DNA of 64,000 nucleotides from NCBI GenBank assembly GCA_009760885.1, contig CM019692.1, positions 52,388,355 to 52,452,354 on the forward strand. Direction: 5' to 3'. Every line of letters begins with the position of its first letter. Positions within the stretch are counted from its first letter, which is position 1. The notes beneath the pieces are model-generated. The model worked only from the letters and a program-made list of their open reading frames with translations, was not told the origin of the DNA and made no database searches. Source of the stretch: Achatina immaculata. Taxonomy: Eukaryota; Mollusca; Gastropoda; Stylommatophora; Achatinidae. Positions 43,918 through 55,817 of this stretch are shown piece by piece. The translations under genes and the position numbers were made by a program.

Positions 43918-45440
43918 TTTACATGTTCTTCTTAGTCCTCTTGCTTGGTGGAAACACGATCATTTACATGTTCTTCTTAGTCCTCTTGTTTGGTGGAAAC
44001 AAGATCATTTATATGTTCTTCTTAGTCCTCTTGTTTGGTGGAAACAAGATCATTTATATGTTCTTCTTAGTCCTCTTGCTTGGTGGGAACACGATCATTT
44101 ATATGTTCTTCTTAGTCCTCTTGTTTGGTGGAAACAAGATCATTTATATGTTCTTCTTAGTCCTCTTGTTTGGTGGGAACACGATCATTTATATGTTCTT
44201 CTTAGTCCTCTTGTTTGGTGGGAAAACGATCATTTATGTTTGTTCTTCTTAGTCTTCTTATTTGGTGGGAACACGATCATTTATATGTTCTTCTTAGTCC
44301 TCTTGTTTGGTGGGAACACGATCATTTACATGTTCTTCTTAGTCCTCTTGTTTGGTGGGAACAAGATCATTTACATGTTCTTCTTAGTCCTCTTGCTTGG
44401 TGGAAACACGATCATTTACATGTTCTTCTTAGTCCTCTTGTTTGGTGGAAACAAGATCATTTATATGTTCTTCTTAGTCCTCTTGTTTGGTGGAAACAAG
44501 ATCATTTATATGTTCTTCTTAGTCCTCTTGCTTGGTGGGAACACGATCATTTATATGTTCTTCTTAGTCCTCTTGTTTGGTGGAAACAAGATCATTTATA
44601 TGTTCTTCTTAGTCCTCTTGTTTGGTGGGAACACGATCATTTATATGTTCTTCTTAGTCCTCTTGTTTGGTGGGAAAACGATCATTTATGTTTTCTTCTT
44701 AGTCTTCTTATTTGGTGGGAACACGATCATTTATATGTTCTTCTTAGTCCTCTTGTTTGGTGGGAACACGATCATTTACATGTTCTTCTTAGTCCTCTTG
44801 TTTGGTGGGAACAAGATCATTTATATGTTCTTCTTAGTCCTCTTGTTTGGTGGAAACAAGATCATTTATATGTTCTTCTTAGTCCTCTTGTTTGGTGGAA
44901 ACAAGATCATTTATATGTTCTTCTTAGTCCTCTTGCTTGGTGGGAACACGATCATTTATATGTTCTTCTTAGTCCTCTTGTTTGGTGGAAACAAGATCAT
45001 TTATATGTTCTTCTTAGTCCTCTTGTTTGGTGGGAACACGATCATTTATGTTTTCTTCTTAGTCTTCTTATTTGGTGGGAACACGATCATTTATATGTTC
45101 TTCTTAGTCCTCTTGTTTGGTGGGAACACGATCATTTATGTTTTCTTCTTAGTCTTCTTATTTGGTGGGAACACGATCATTTATATGTTCTTCTTAGTCT
45201 TCTTGCTTGATGGGAACACGATCATTTATATGTTCTTCTTAGTCTTCTTGCTTGGTGGGAACACGATCATTTATATGTTCTTCTAAGTCTTCTTGCTTGG
45301 TGGGAACACAATCATTTATATTTTCTTCTTAGTCCTCTTGTTTTGTAGGAACACGATCATTTATATGTTCTTCTAAGTCTTCTTGCTTGGTGGGAACACG
45401 ATCATTTATATGTTCTTCTTAGTCCTCTTGCTCGGTGGGA
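43918..45440. repeat. Minisatellite, 45-bp unit, ~34 copies, with higher-order structure
   Basis: Unit atcatttatatgttcttctt plus agtcctcttgtttggtggga and acacg. Variant units (gggaaaacgatcatttatgt, agtcttcttatttgg) recur 452 bp apart (44,219 and 44,671), a 10-unit higher-order repeat. The 45-bp period keeps two overlapping frames open for over 300 codons (MFFLVLLFGGNTIIY and HVLLSPLVWWEQDHL repeats). No start context or splice signal supports either as a gene. Confidence 0.96.
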
Positions 45441-45569
45441 AAATCTCGCATAGCTACAATGTTCTGGCATCTCAGTTTTAATTAACACGGTCTGACCTCT
45501 ATCTCTGTACAAGTTCATCATTTATATCGACTTTGTCACACAAAAGACAATTCAATTTTCATGTGAAAA

Positions 45570-45755
45570 GCCGATGTGAAAGACTGATGTAGAAAACTGA
45601 CATGAAAAACTGATATGAAAACAGATATGAAAAACTGATATGAAAACAGATATGAAAAACTGATATGAAAAGCTGATGTGAAAAGCTAATATAAAAAAGC
45701 TAATATGAAAAGATGATGTAAAAAAGCTAATATGAGAAGCTGATATAAAAAGGAC
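45570..45755. repeat. Minisatellite, ~12-13-bp unit, ~14 copies
   Basis: Units of atgaaaaactgat/atgaaaagctaat type. Confidence 0.85.
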
Positions 45756-46019
45756 ATTTTTGTTTAATGCAGAATGAGAAACACAATAGCCTCCTCCTCC
45801 TCCTCTTCTTCTTCTGCTGTTGCTGCTGCTGCTGTGCTTTCAGCTTCATGTGTTTATGAAGACATGTCTGCCTCGTGAATATTATTGGTCTTCCTGTGTG
45901 CTCTTAAAGTTCCTGCCCCAGCCTTTCTTCATATGGTTGTCTCTGTGATCTTTTGCCTGTATGTGCAGAGTGCATGCAAACGTTTAATAAATAATAACTT
46001 CAAATTTTTAGATAATGTC

Positions 46020-46020
<1 letters not shown>

Positions 46021-46058
<38 letters not shown>
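46021..46058. repeat. (CAT)n microsatellite
   Basis: About 12 CAT triplets, 90 bp before a LINE-A insertion. Confidence 0.9.
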
Positions 46059-46059
<1 letters not shown>

Positions 46060-46154
46060 TCGTTGTACTGAAAGACGATATGTTTATCAGTTTTTCATCA
46101 TCCTTAGCGTCTATCGCAAGCCCTCTGTTTATATGTTCTCGTGTCGCTTTATCA

Positions 46155-46758
46155 CTATTCTAAAGCAGGTGCAGAAATTCAAATACCTTGGAGCAGTAAT
46201 AACTTCCTATGGGAAATGCAGAACGGAAATTAGGAACAGAATAGGCCAAGCAAAGACTGCATTTCAGAGAATGAGAAACATATTAACCAACACATCCTTA
46301 TCAATGAATGTTAGAAAACCAGTCCTAAAATGCTATATTGAACCTATCTTGTTATATGGAAGTGAATCATGGACAATAGGCAGGTCTGCACAAAAATCAT
46401 TGGAAGCAGCAGAAATGTGGTTTATTAGAAGAATGTTGCGAATCCCCTGGACAGCAAAAACAACTAATGAAGAATGTATGAGAAGAGCTGGAGAGACAAA
46501 AAACCTTGTCAAAAAACTTTCATAGGACACTCAATGAGAAGAGGGAGTATTGAAAATATTATAACAACAGGAAAAATAGAGGGAATAAGATTAAGAGGAA
46601 CACCAAGAGAAATGATACTGGACAGTCTGACGGGATGGTGTGAGAGGAGATCACCAACTGAGCTGATGGCCTGTATGAAGGATCGTGTAGTCTGGAGAAG
46701 CATAATAGCCAACTCCAGTCGGCACGGCATCTGATGATGATGATGATGATGATGATGA
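46155..46758 (+). mobile_element. LINE-A 3' fragment with 13-bp target-site duplication
   Basis: Reads QVQKFKYLGAVITSYGKC, RMRNILTNTSLSMNVRKPV, LLYGSESWTIGRSAQKS, RRMLRIPWTAKTTNEEC. After frameshifts near 46,515 it reads the MRRGSIENIITTGKIEG 3' region and a (GAT)n tail. tgtcgctttatca flanks it at 46,142-46,154 and 46,759-46,771. 604 bp, 5'-truncated, only mildly decayed, so relatively recent. Confidence 0.9.
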
Positions 46759-46883
46759 TGTCGCTTTATCAATAACTTTCCTTAGTTCTATCATATTTTC
46801 TAGATGCTTTTAATTTTGTTTTTAATTTCGAAGCTAATATTTTATGTTTTTTCTGTTCTCTTGATGTGATCATATTTTGTAAG

Positions 46884-46884
<1 letters not shown>

Positions 46885-46926
<42 letters not shown>
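46885..46926. repeat. (ATT)n microsatellite
   Basis: About 14 ATT triplets. Confidence 0.95.
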
Positions 46927-46928
<2 letters not shown>

Positions 46929-47139
46929 GTTCTGTATCAACTTCTGTGTCTGCATCAGATTTTTCTGAGAATTAGAAACAATTGAATACTGCAATATTCG
47001 TCATAAACCAAGTTTCAGTTTATTTTATCTGTCTCTAAATATGACTTTGTTTCGCTAATATGCGATAAAACATTTAAATTGACCAATACAAATCTCTAAA
47101 TTTCAGACTGTGTAGCTAAATTAAAGAACCAAACTTCTG

Positions 47140-47625
47140 CTTTTCAGTACAAACGTAAAGACTGTCCTGCTATATGGTTCAGAGACATGGGTTATGACCA
47201 AGACAATACAACAGAGGATACAAACATTCATGAACTACTGCTTGAGGAGGATTTTAAACATTAAATGGCAGGACAAGATCAGGAACAAGGAGGCCTGAGA
47301 AAGGGCAGGAAAGAACCTATGAACCTACAAATCATGTCTAGGAAGTGGAAGTAGATTGGCCACACTCTGAAGAAACCCAACATCATCGTAGCAAGACAGG
47401 CACTGATATGGAATCCTCAAGGAAATAGAAAACGAGGAAGACCTATACTTACCTGGAGAAGAGAAATTATAACAGTGCTCAGAGACAAAGGATACACATG
47501 GAAGGAAGTAGAGAATAATTTCAAGAACGAGGATGATTGGAGAGCCTTTATCCGTGGCCTATGCTCTCAAGGGAGTGAAAGGCGATGGCGATGATGATGA
47601 CGATGATGATGATGATGATGACTTT
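47140..47625 (+). mobile_element. LINE-F 3' fragment with (GAT)n tail
   Basis: Reads STNVKTVLLYGSETWVMTKT, RIQTFMNYCLRRILNIKWQ, DKIRN, then EPMNLQIMSRKW, RQALIWNPQGNRKRGRP, REIITVLRDKGYTWKEVEN and DDWRAFIRGLCSQGSER, then GAT triplets from 47,586. It has only one copy of the 37-bp segment that is expanded at 5.06-6.54 kb, so it serves as the unexpanded reference. Confidence 0.85.
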
Positions 47626-47639
47626 ATGACTACAAAAGG

Positions 47640-48120
47640 ACCCGAGACGAAGAAAGCGTTTCTTACGACACAGAAAGAGGAAAGCATGTTAAATGACTAT
47701 TTCCCTGGAGAAGTGTTATCGACAAACTCCAATCAAGAGGCATTAGAAGAACAAAAAACACAATGGATGAAAAGAACAGCTTATGGAAATCATGCTTCAA
47801 AAATGTTTGAAGTGATAACGGGGATTGCTAATGATCTCAGTGTCATCATGAGCTTTTGTTCTTTTCAATTAACGCCGCGCTGAAGATCTTGAAAATGGGG
47901 TTATAGAGTAGGATGAGGAGTGGGCCTCGGTGACTTTTTTTCAGTTCCTGAATCACTGCTCACGAAGCAAGCTTCCTAAGAGCCTCCACCACCAGGAGAA
48001 ATAGCTGATCTTTAATCATTTGGCTGTATTGAAGAAACTCTGTGGATTGTGTTCGCCGCTCATGAAAACTGCGCCCCTTTTCTAGCAAAATCTTCCCTCA
48101 TTGTGACTAAAATCATGTAT
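47640..48120. other. Unassigned sequence
   Basis: No element recognised; a partial plus-strand frame near 47,640-47,880 has no family signal. Confidence 0.35.
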
Positions 48121-48121
48121 T

Positions 48122-48415
48122 ATGTCATTGTTACATTACGTGTTTCTATGACATCAAGTATATCATAGTTACATTACGTGTTTCTATGACATCAAGTATA
48201 TCATAGTTACATTAAGTGTTTCTAGGACATCAAGTATATCATAGTTACATTACGTGTTTCAACGGCATCAAGTTTATCATAGTTACATTTACGTGTTTCT
48301 AGGACATCAAGTCTATTATAGTTGCATTACGTGTTTCTAGGATATCAAGTATATCATCATTATATTACTTGTTTCTGGGACATCACGTTATATTGCGTGT
48401 TTCTAGGAACCGCAC
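48122..48415. repeat. Minisatellite, ~38-bp unit, ~7 copies
   Basis: Unit catagttacattacgtgttt plus ctaggacatcaagtatat. Confidence 0.9.
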
Positions 48416-48969
48416 ATATTCTTATCATATCAATGACAGCCTTCCATTGGAAAAAATAAAATAGTTCTCTTGTAAGTTACACTATTTCTTAACACTGGTG
48501 CCATCTTCATTGAAGCTCTCTTCATATGGCTTTCTCTTCGAATACACTGAAATTTTAAATCGTCTCGTCATGCCTGCCTCAGTAAGTGTGGTGTTTAGAG
48601 TGTCCGTGATATCCAGGATCCATCGTAACCTAGATTGCTCTTTTTTCTTGTTTTCTTTTAGCCAGCTCTCTCTAGACCAACATGTTAATGGAACTTATAT
48701 TGTAGATTTTCCTGTATCTCGCGCCAAGTGTAAATAAGAATTCGTTCTTTTTCCGATCGAAACAGTAAAGATAAAACGTTTGCTAGATTACAGTGGATGT
48801 AGGGGACACAACCCGGATTTGACTGGGTTAATGAACTGATTTTCTGTCACTTGCTTACTGGCCAAGTATTATTCAAGATGAGAGTGGAAAGATGAGTGTT
48901 TTCTATCTTTGGGACTGAAGGTATTTCATACTTGTGTAGATATTTGTTGCTCGTTGAGAGACAGAACAA

Positions 48970-49031
48970 ATGGATGGATGGATGGATGGATGGATGGATG
49001 GATGGATGGATGGATGGATGGATGGATGGAT
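48970..49031. repeat. (GGAT)n microsatellite
   Basis: About 15 ATGG/GGAT units. Confidence 0.95.
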
Positions 49032-49316
49032 AAATGGGAAGGAAGGAAGGAAGCCACACTTTGGTTGATTTGTCATTAGACTGAACAGACTTAAGCCCAG
49101 GGGCCCGGAAGGGCAGGGAGCCCCTCGGCATACACAGAATATTGTGTCAAGTAACAATCATTTATAACTATTATTACTGCACTAGTAGGCTACGTTATCG
49201 GTAAGTCAGTGGCGTACCAGTTCTGTCTGGTCTGTATAATACAAAGTCATGTAGCAGCGATCACAGCTAGAGAGAGGTCCGGCCATATATGTGGATTGTG
49301 GAAAAACTGATTCTTG

Positions 49317-49545
49317 TGATGAAGGTTGCTGGAGATGTATGGTTCAGTTTTACAAAATAATAGAATAAGTGAGGAAGGTGAGTAGAAACAAAAGTGACAG
49401 AAAGTAAGATAAGCATATATAAATGAAAGACATACAACCGTCCAATATTTCAACAAAAGCCTTTTTCGGGGATCACGTATAAAAACAACACAACAGATAA
49501 AAACACACACAAATAATAAGAAAAATTAACCTTGTAACAGAGACG
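49317..49545. mobile_element. Repeat Y, second copy
   Basis: Shares ggaagg/tgag, cagaaagtaagataagc, catacaaccgtccaatattt and agcctttttcggggatcac with the insert at 34.26-34.77 kb at about 70-75%. Confidence 0.5.
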
Positions 49546-49559
49546 GGCACAATATGCAA

Positions 49560-50330
49560 TTTGCCGAAATACTGGATTGTTATATGCCTTTTATATGTGC
49601 TCATTGTACTTTATGTCATTATTGTTTCTGACCATTTTCCTCAAAGATTTTTAAAAATATCAATCTACCTTAATCTGGAGATTAATGATGTGGGTAGGAG
49701 GAGGTGCGCGTCTTTCCTAAGTTTATCCTACTGACTTAGGTCGTGGTCAATCCGTCACACACAAATAAAACTATAAATACATGGAAAAAAAAACTGAACA
49801 AGAATATATATATATACTTTCTGGTGTATCTTTTGACCAAGAGGCTCCTAGGTTTATTTTAGCACAGGGGAGTCTTACCAAGTCTAAATCCGGCTCTGAT
49901 CTTACAGGCAACAGTACTCGAAAGACCACTTCAGACAAGTAAGTGAGAACCCCTTGTTGGAAAGTGGTAATCTCAGCTCTGGTTTCCATGGTGAATCAAT
50001 GCGGGCCACCATGGCCGAAGCAATAAATTTAGATCCAGATCGACCACTGAACAACTGCGATATTTTTGGTGCGGGACAGTAATTGGATTTCCTGTTCTTA
50101 AAAAAAACATATCAGAGATGATAAATTGCGATAATTCAACGTGTGGTATTGACTAATTGATATTCAATCTGTATTGATCAGGTGATATTTAATATGAATA
50201 ACATGTTGTTGTTGTTGTTGTTTATTGTTTAACAGCGACAATATAGTAGAAATATTCGACACATTGTGTACATGAAGTTTTGAGTTTTTAATTAACATGT
50301 GGTCTCAGATATTGTCATTAAGATCGTCAT
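49560..50330. other. Unassigned sequence
   Basis: No gene recognised; (TTG)n of about 6 units at 50,205-50,222. Confidence 0.35.
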
Positions 50331-50374
50331 TATTTTCAGGGGCGAAGCCGCAGTTCTGAGGTTGAATGAGATAA

Positions 50375-50530
50375 TGACCTATGGCTCACCGCTTGCGTCA
50401 GTGTCTGAGAATCACTGTTGACCAAGACCCTATTCAACATCCCATTGGTCTCCCCTGCCCCAGCTAACAGATCGTAGACTGACCAACTGGATAGGGACCG
50501 CAATGGAAAGACAAACTGGGTTCTAAAAAT
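50375..50530 (+). mobile_element. Dispersed repeat X, fragment
   Basis: gcgtcagtgtctgagaatca, ctgttgaccaagaccctatt and tagggaccgcaatgg match the other copies of repeat X. Confidence 0.5.
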
Positions 50531-50759
50531 ACACCAAGTCGAAGTCGGATGTTTTGGGTCGAAAGACACACAACGTCGACACAGCGTAACCATGGACTTT
50601 TCAGGGCAGACACCGAAGAAGAAAACGATGATGAAGAAGAAGTCTTTGTTTTTTTTAAATCTTGCTACTAGACACTGGACATGCCACAGTATGTCCGGCA
50701 AGGAATGGACAACGAAGTCGACGCGTGTAAAGTTGCTTGAGATGCTTATAGTCAAGTTT

Positions 50760-52070
50760 AATGTATGAAAATTAAAAGTTTCTGGAAAAATTGAAATAAT
50801 TACGGTTTTTTTTTCTTTGGAAAACCCTGCATATGAGAGAAAGAGAGAGAGAGAGAAGGGGGGGGGGGGGAAGAGAGACTTGTTCCTTCCTTTTGGTCTT
50901 AAAGTAAATATTTATAAACATATTTTCTGAACAGCTTTGCAATTGTTTCGTGGCCTAACTATAATTTCCTTTTTTTTCAAATACCTCCTGCTTAATTCCA
51001 TCACCGCTGAGAAAACTTTCTATAATGGAGTTTGGCGTGCAGCAAAATTCAGTATGTAAAATAAATCAATCAGTGCTGTTGCATGTCCAAACTCAGCCAA
51101 GCGGGGTTTTTTATGCTTAGACTGGTCTTTGCTGTACTGGCTTCGACAGAACGACGGCATCAAACGCCAAGAAGCCATTCGTTTGACATATAACCCAGCG
51201 TCCGACCACACACACAAAGCTAAATTTGAACAGGGAACCAGCGCGGGTTTCTACTCAATATCGATCAGCTCAGCTCCAGGGGGAATAATTCACAGATCAA
51301 CGACTTGGAAATTGCCCTAAATTGTATAATTATAAGACGAACTAGCAAACCTTACAAACACACCAAACATTCGTGTGAATATGTACAGCAGAAGTTCTGC
51401 ATCAGCAATGAAATATTAGTTGTTAATGTTTCTCAAATATTCCTGTGACGTGCGCCGATAAAAGATAAAATATTATGATTTGTTTCTGCTGCGCTGAATC
51501 AATAAAAGGACTTGCAAGACGCTATACTGCGATAGAAACAACCATTACCCTTCTGTACGTGAATGAAGAATAAAAAGAAGAAGAGTCTGTACATGAATTT
51601 TGTTTTAAAATGTGTTAAGGGTGGAAAGAGCACAGATTATTTATCAAAGTTTAGAGACTGATGAGAAGAATTTAAACTCAACGGAGCCTGAATTAAGGCT
51701 TAGAGTGCCTAATACCACCCACAACTTTCTTACATCTTTCTCTCACTCACAGCTGACCCGCCATATTTCATTGGGAAGTGACTCTATGCTTATTTTTAGC
51801 ATGTACAGTTTAGAATTATAAACTCCTAGATACGGAACAAAACTTTATAAAAAGTTGAAAGCGCACCTGTCAACCTAGATATAAAATGGGGTTATGATGA
51901 GTTATCATGAAGCTGGAGATCCACATGTGATGCTAACTACAGGAGAGGAAGTGATTTTTTTTAAACTGAAAGCCTTAACAAGTTCGAAATAAAGCGTAAT
52001 ATACTATCACACAAAAGTTTATTTTGAACACATGTTTATATCAGCTAATATATTGGTTGATATATTGATA
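50760..52070. other. Unassigned sequence
   Basis: No gene or element recognised; GA microsatellite and poly-G at about 50,837-50,872. Confidence 0.35.
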
Positions 52071-52076
52071 ATTTAA

Positions 52077-52297
52077 ACGTCATGATAATTTAGAGAAGAC
52101 TGTCTTGGAAAGGTACATCTTTGGAAAAAGAAAGAGAGGAATACCAACGCGAAGATGGCTGCAAGACATCGTTGATGATCTGCAAATGGATGCATCAGCA
52201 GCAGGGCATCTTGCTTTACAACCGAGAGGCCTACAGGAGAGGTGTTACAGGGGCAAAGTTCTGCAAGGGACATGCAAATGACTGACTGACTGAATTG
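52077..52297 (+). mobile_element. LINE-B 3' end
   Basis: catgataatttagagaagac, a GKRKRGIPTRRW-like segment, LQDIVDDLQMDASAAGHLAL and a gactgactgactga tail, directly followed by the 28-bp minisatellite. Confidence 0.8.
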
Positions 52298-52299
52298 TG

Positions 52300-53351
52300 T
52301 CACCGCCACTCACTGTAACTCAAAGCGTTAGCGCCACTCACTGTAACTTAAAGTGTCACCGTCACTCACTGTAACTTAAAGCGTCACCGCCACTCACTGT
52401 AAATGAAACCGTCACCGCCACTCACTGTAACTTAAAGCGTCACCGCCACTCACTGTAAATGAAACCGTCACCGCCACTCACTGTAACTTAAAGCGTCACC
52501 GCCACTCACTGTAACTTAAAGCGTCACCGCCACTCACTGTAAATGAAACCGTCACCGCCACTCACTGTAACTTAAAGCGTCACCGCCACTCACTGTAAAT
52601 GAAACCGTCACCGCCACTCACTGTAACTTAAAGCGTCACCGCCACTCACTGTAAATGAAACCGTCACCGCCACTCACTGTAACTTAAAGCGTCACCGTCA
52701 CTCACTGTAACTTAAAGCGTCACCGTCACTCACTGTAACTTAAAGCGTCACCGCCACTCACTGTAACTTATAGCGTCACCGCCACTCACTGTAAATGAAA
52801 CCGTCACCGCCACTCACTGTAACTTAAAGCGTCACCGTCACTCACTGTAACTTAAAGCGTCACCGTCACTCACTGTAACTTAAAGCGTCACCGCCACTCA
52901 CTGTAACTTAAAGCGTCACCGCCACTCACTGTAACTTAAAGCGTCACCGCCACTCACTATAACTTAAAGCGTCACCGCCACTCACTGTAACTTAAAGTGT
53001 CACCGCCACTCACTGTAACTTAAAAGTGTCACCGCCACTCACTGTAACTTAAAAGCGTCAGCGCCACTCACTGTAACTTAAAAGCGTCAGCGCCACTCAC
53101 TGTAAATGAAAGCGTCAGCGCCACTCACTGTAACTTAAAGTGTCACCGCCACTAACTGTAACTTAAAGTGTCACCGCCACTAACTGTAACTTAAAGTGTC
53201 ACCGTCACTCACTGTAACTTAAAGTGTCACCGCCACTCACTGTAACTTAAAGCGTCAGCGCCACTCACTGTAACTTAAAGCGTCACCGCCACCCACCGTA
53301 ACTTAAAGCGTCAGCGCCACTCACCGTAACTTAAAGCGTCAGCGCCACTCA
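52300..53351. repeat. Minisatellite, 28-bp unit, ~38 copies (left block)
   Basis: Unit cgtcaccgccactcactgta plus acttaaag, with an aaatgaaac variant alternating in the left third. Interrupted by LINE-A and resumed at 55,517. Confidence 0.96.
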
Positions 53352-55516
53352 CTATCATCATGTGCCGTGCCGACTGGCGTTGGCTATTATGCTTCTCCAG
53401 AGTATCCGATCCCTCATGCAGGCCATCAGCTCAATTGGTGATCTCCTCTCACACCACCCCGTCAGACTGTCCAGTATCATTTCTCTTGGTCTTCCTTTTG
53501 ATCTTCTCCCTTCTATTTTTCCTGTTGTTATAATATTTTCAATGCCCCCTCTTCTCATTGCATGTCCTATGAAAATACATTGTCTCTCTCTTTTTGACAA
53601 GGTTTTTTGTCTCTCCAGCTCTTCTCCTACATTCTTCATTAGTTATTTTTGCTGTCCAGGGGATTCGCAACATTCTTCTAATAAACCACATTTCTGCTGC
53701 TTCCAATGATTTTTGTGCAGACTTGCCTATTGTCCATGATTCACTTCCATATAACAAGATAGGTTCAATATAGCATTTTAGGACTGGTTTTCTAACATTC
53801 ATTGATAAGGATGTGTTGGTTAATATGTTCCTCATTCTCTGAAATGCAGTCTTTGCTTGGCCTGTTATGTTCCTAATTTCTGTTCTGCATTTCCCATTTG
53901 AAGTTATTACTGCTCCAAGGTATTTGAATTTCTGCACCTGCTTTAGAATAGTTCCGTTTACTTTAATACTGCATGCTGGTGGATTCTGTTTCTTAGATAT
54001 AACCATAGTCTCTGTCTTTTTGATGTTCAGTGTAAGGCCTTTCTGTTCACTTTCTTTGGCTACTTTATCCAAGAGATTTTGCAGGTCTTGTTGGTTCTCA
54101 GCTATCAGTAATGTGTCGTCAGCATACCGAAGGTTGTTAATATTGTATCCTCCAATTTTTATGCCTGGTTCTGTGATGATTGTTCTTAGAATATTCTCGC
54201 TATACAGAGAAAAAAAGGTCTGGAGATAGTACACATCCTTGTCGCACCCCTTGTTTTATAGGTTGATATTTTCCAATTCTATTTTCAACTCGAACTGCTG
54301 CTTCTTGCTGCCAGTATAGATGTTTTACAATCCTCAGGTCTTTGCCGTCTATATTGATGTCTTCAAGCATTTTAATAATTTCATTATGTTTCACCTTGTC
54401 AAATGCCTTGGTGTAATCAATGAAGCATAAGTAGAGATCTTTCTGTACTTCTAAAGCTCTTTCTGTTAGTGTTCGTAAAGCATAAATGGCATTGTGTGTT
54501 CCCTTTCCTTCAACAAATCCAAACTGTTCATCTGCTATTTCCATTTTTATCTTTTTCCTTGTTCTTCTCATAATTATTCTCAGAAGTAGCTTCGTTATGT
54601 GACATGAGAGGCTGATAGTCCGGTAGTCGTCACATTCCTTTGCACCTGGTTTCTTTGGTAGTACTATAAACGTGGATTTAATCAGGTCACTGGGAATATA
54701 ACCACTGTTGTAAATATCATTCAGTAACTTGGTTATTATTTTTATTCCTGTCTCCTCTAGTGCCTCTATTTCTTCTATTGTTATATTATCAGGCCCAGTC
54801 GCTTTTCCTTTCTTCATGTGTTTGATGGCATCTATGATTTCATCTTCAAGTATTGGTGGTCCCTCACAGTTTTCAGTATCTGGTGTTAATTCTGGTCTTT
54901 CTCCTCCATATAGCTCACCGATATACTCTGTCCACCTGTCCACAATGTCTTCTTTTCCCATTAACATTTTACCTTCTTTCGATTTCAGGCATCCTGTGGT
55001 ATATTTTGTTTTCCTGCCTGTGAGTTCATTAATTCGTTTGCGCATGTTTTTGCTGTCTTTAATATGAGAGTCCTCTATCTGTCTGCACTTCTCATTTAAC
55101 CACACTTCTTTTGCTTCTCTGCATTTGCGTCTTATTTCTTTATGTATCTTGTTATATTTTTTCTCGTTATTTTTACTCATCCTCCTCTTGTCCATCAGTC
55201 CTAAGATGTCGTCTGTCATCCACTTATTTTTAGGGGCTTCTTTTTTTTGGTGATATTATCTCCTTAACAGTTTGGTGGATAGAATCTCCTAACATTTCCC
55301 ATTGTTCATCTATACTATTTATCTTTGCTATTGCATTGTATCTATTTGCTATAATAACTTTGTATTGTTCTCGCAGTTCTTGGTCATTTTTAAGAAGTTC
55401 TGTATTCAGTTTGATGTTTCTCACTTTTCTGCCTGCTTTCTTTAGTTTTATTCTAACTTTTCCACAGAGTGGATCATGGTCACTATTGCAATCAGCTCCT
55501 GGCATGGTTTTTGTTG
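53352..55516 (-). mobile_element. LINE-A (RTE/BovB-like), longest copy, 5'-truncated
   Basis: Minus strand, in order: end of the endonuclease domain (ADCNSDHDPLCGKVRIKLKK, SDH motif near 55,480); linker (KKYNKIHKEIRRKCREAKEV); RT domain with SFIVLPKKPG-type fingers, ADEQFGFVEGKGT, FIDYTKAFDKVKH, VRQGCVLSPD and NLRYADDTLLIAEN (catalytic YADD near 54,120); then YLGAVITSNGKC, SESWTIGKSAQKS, RRMLRIPWTAKIT and the RRGGIENIITTGKIEG end; 3' terminus cggcacggcacatgatgat. Frameshifts lie near 55,230, 54,215 (a 7-T run) and 53,600. It lies wholly inside the 28-bp minisatellite. Defective, but the best reference copy here. Confidence 0.92.
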
Positions 55517-55816
55517 TCAGCGCCACTCACTGTAACTTAAAGCGTCAGCGCCACTCACCGTAACTTAGAGCGTCAGCGCCACTCACCGTAACTTAAAGCG
55601 TCAGCGCCACTCACTATAACTTAAAGCGTCAGCGCCACTCACCGTAACTTAAACTATCACCGTCACTCACTGTAACTTAAAGTGTCACCGCCACTCACTG
55701 TAACTTAAAGCGTCACCGCCACTCACTGTAACTTAAAGCGTCACCGCCACTCACTGTAACTTAAAGCGTCACCGCCACTCACTGTAACTTAAAGCGTCAC
55801 CGCCACTCACTGTCAT
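55517..55816. repeat. Minisatellite, 28-bp unit, ~11 copies (right block)
   Basis: Same unit as 52,300-53,351 (gcgtcagcgccactcactgt type). Any target-site duplication of LINE-A is hidden by the repeat. Confidence 0.95.
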
Positions 55817-55817
55817 T

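Noticed and set aside
43918..45286. Two overlapping long ORFs (331 and 348 codons) as membrane proteins
   Set aside because: They are exact translations of a 45-bp minisatellite in two frames, with no splice or start support; kept only as a repeat.
51129..51320. 63-codon ORF with plausible composition
   Set aside because: No splice sites, neighbours or recognisable motif; length is expected by chance.
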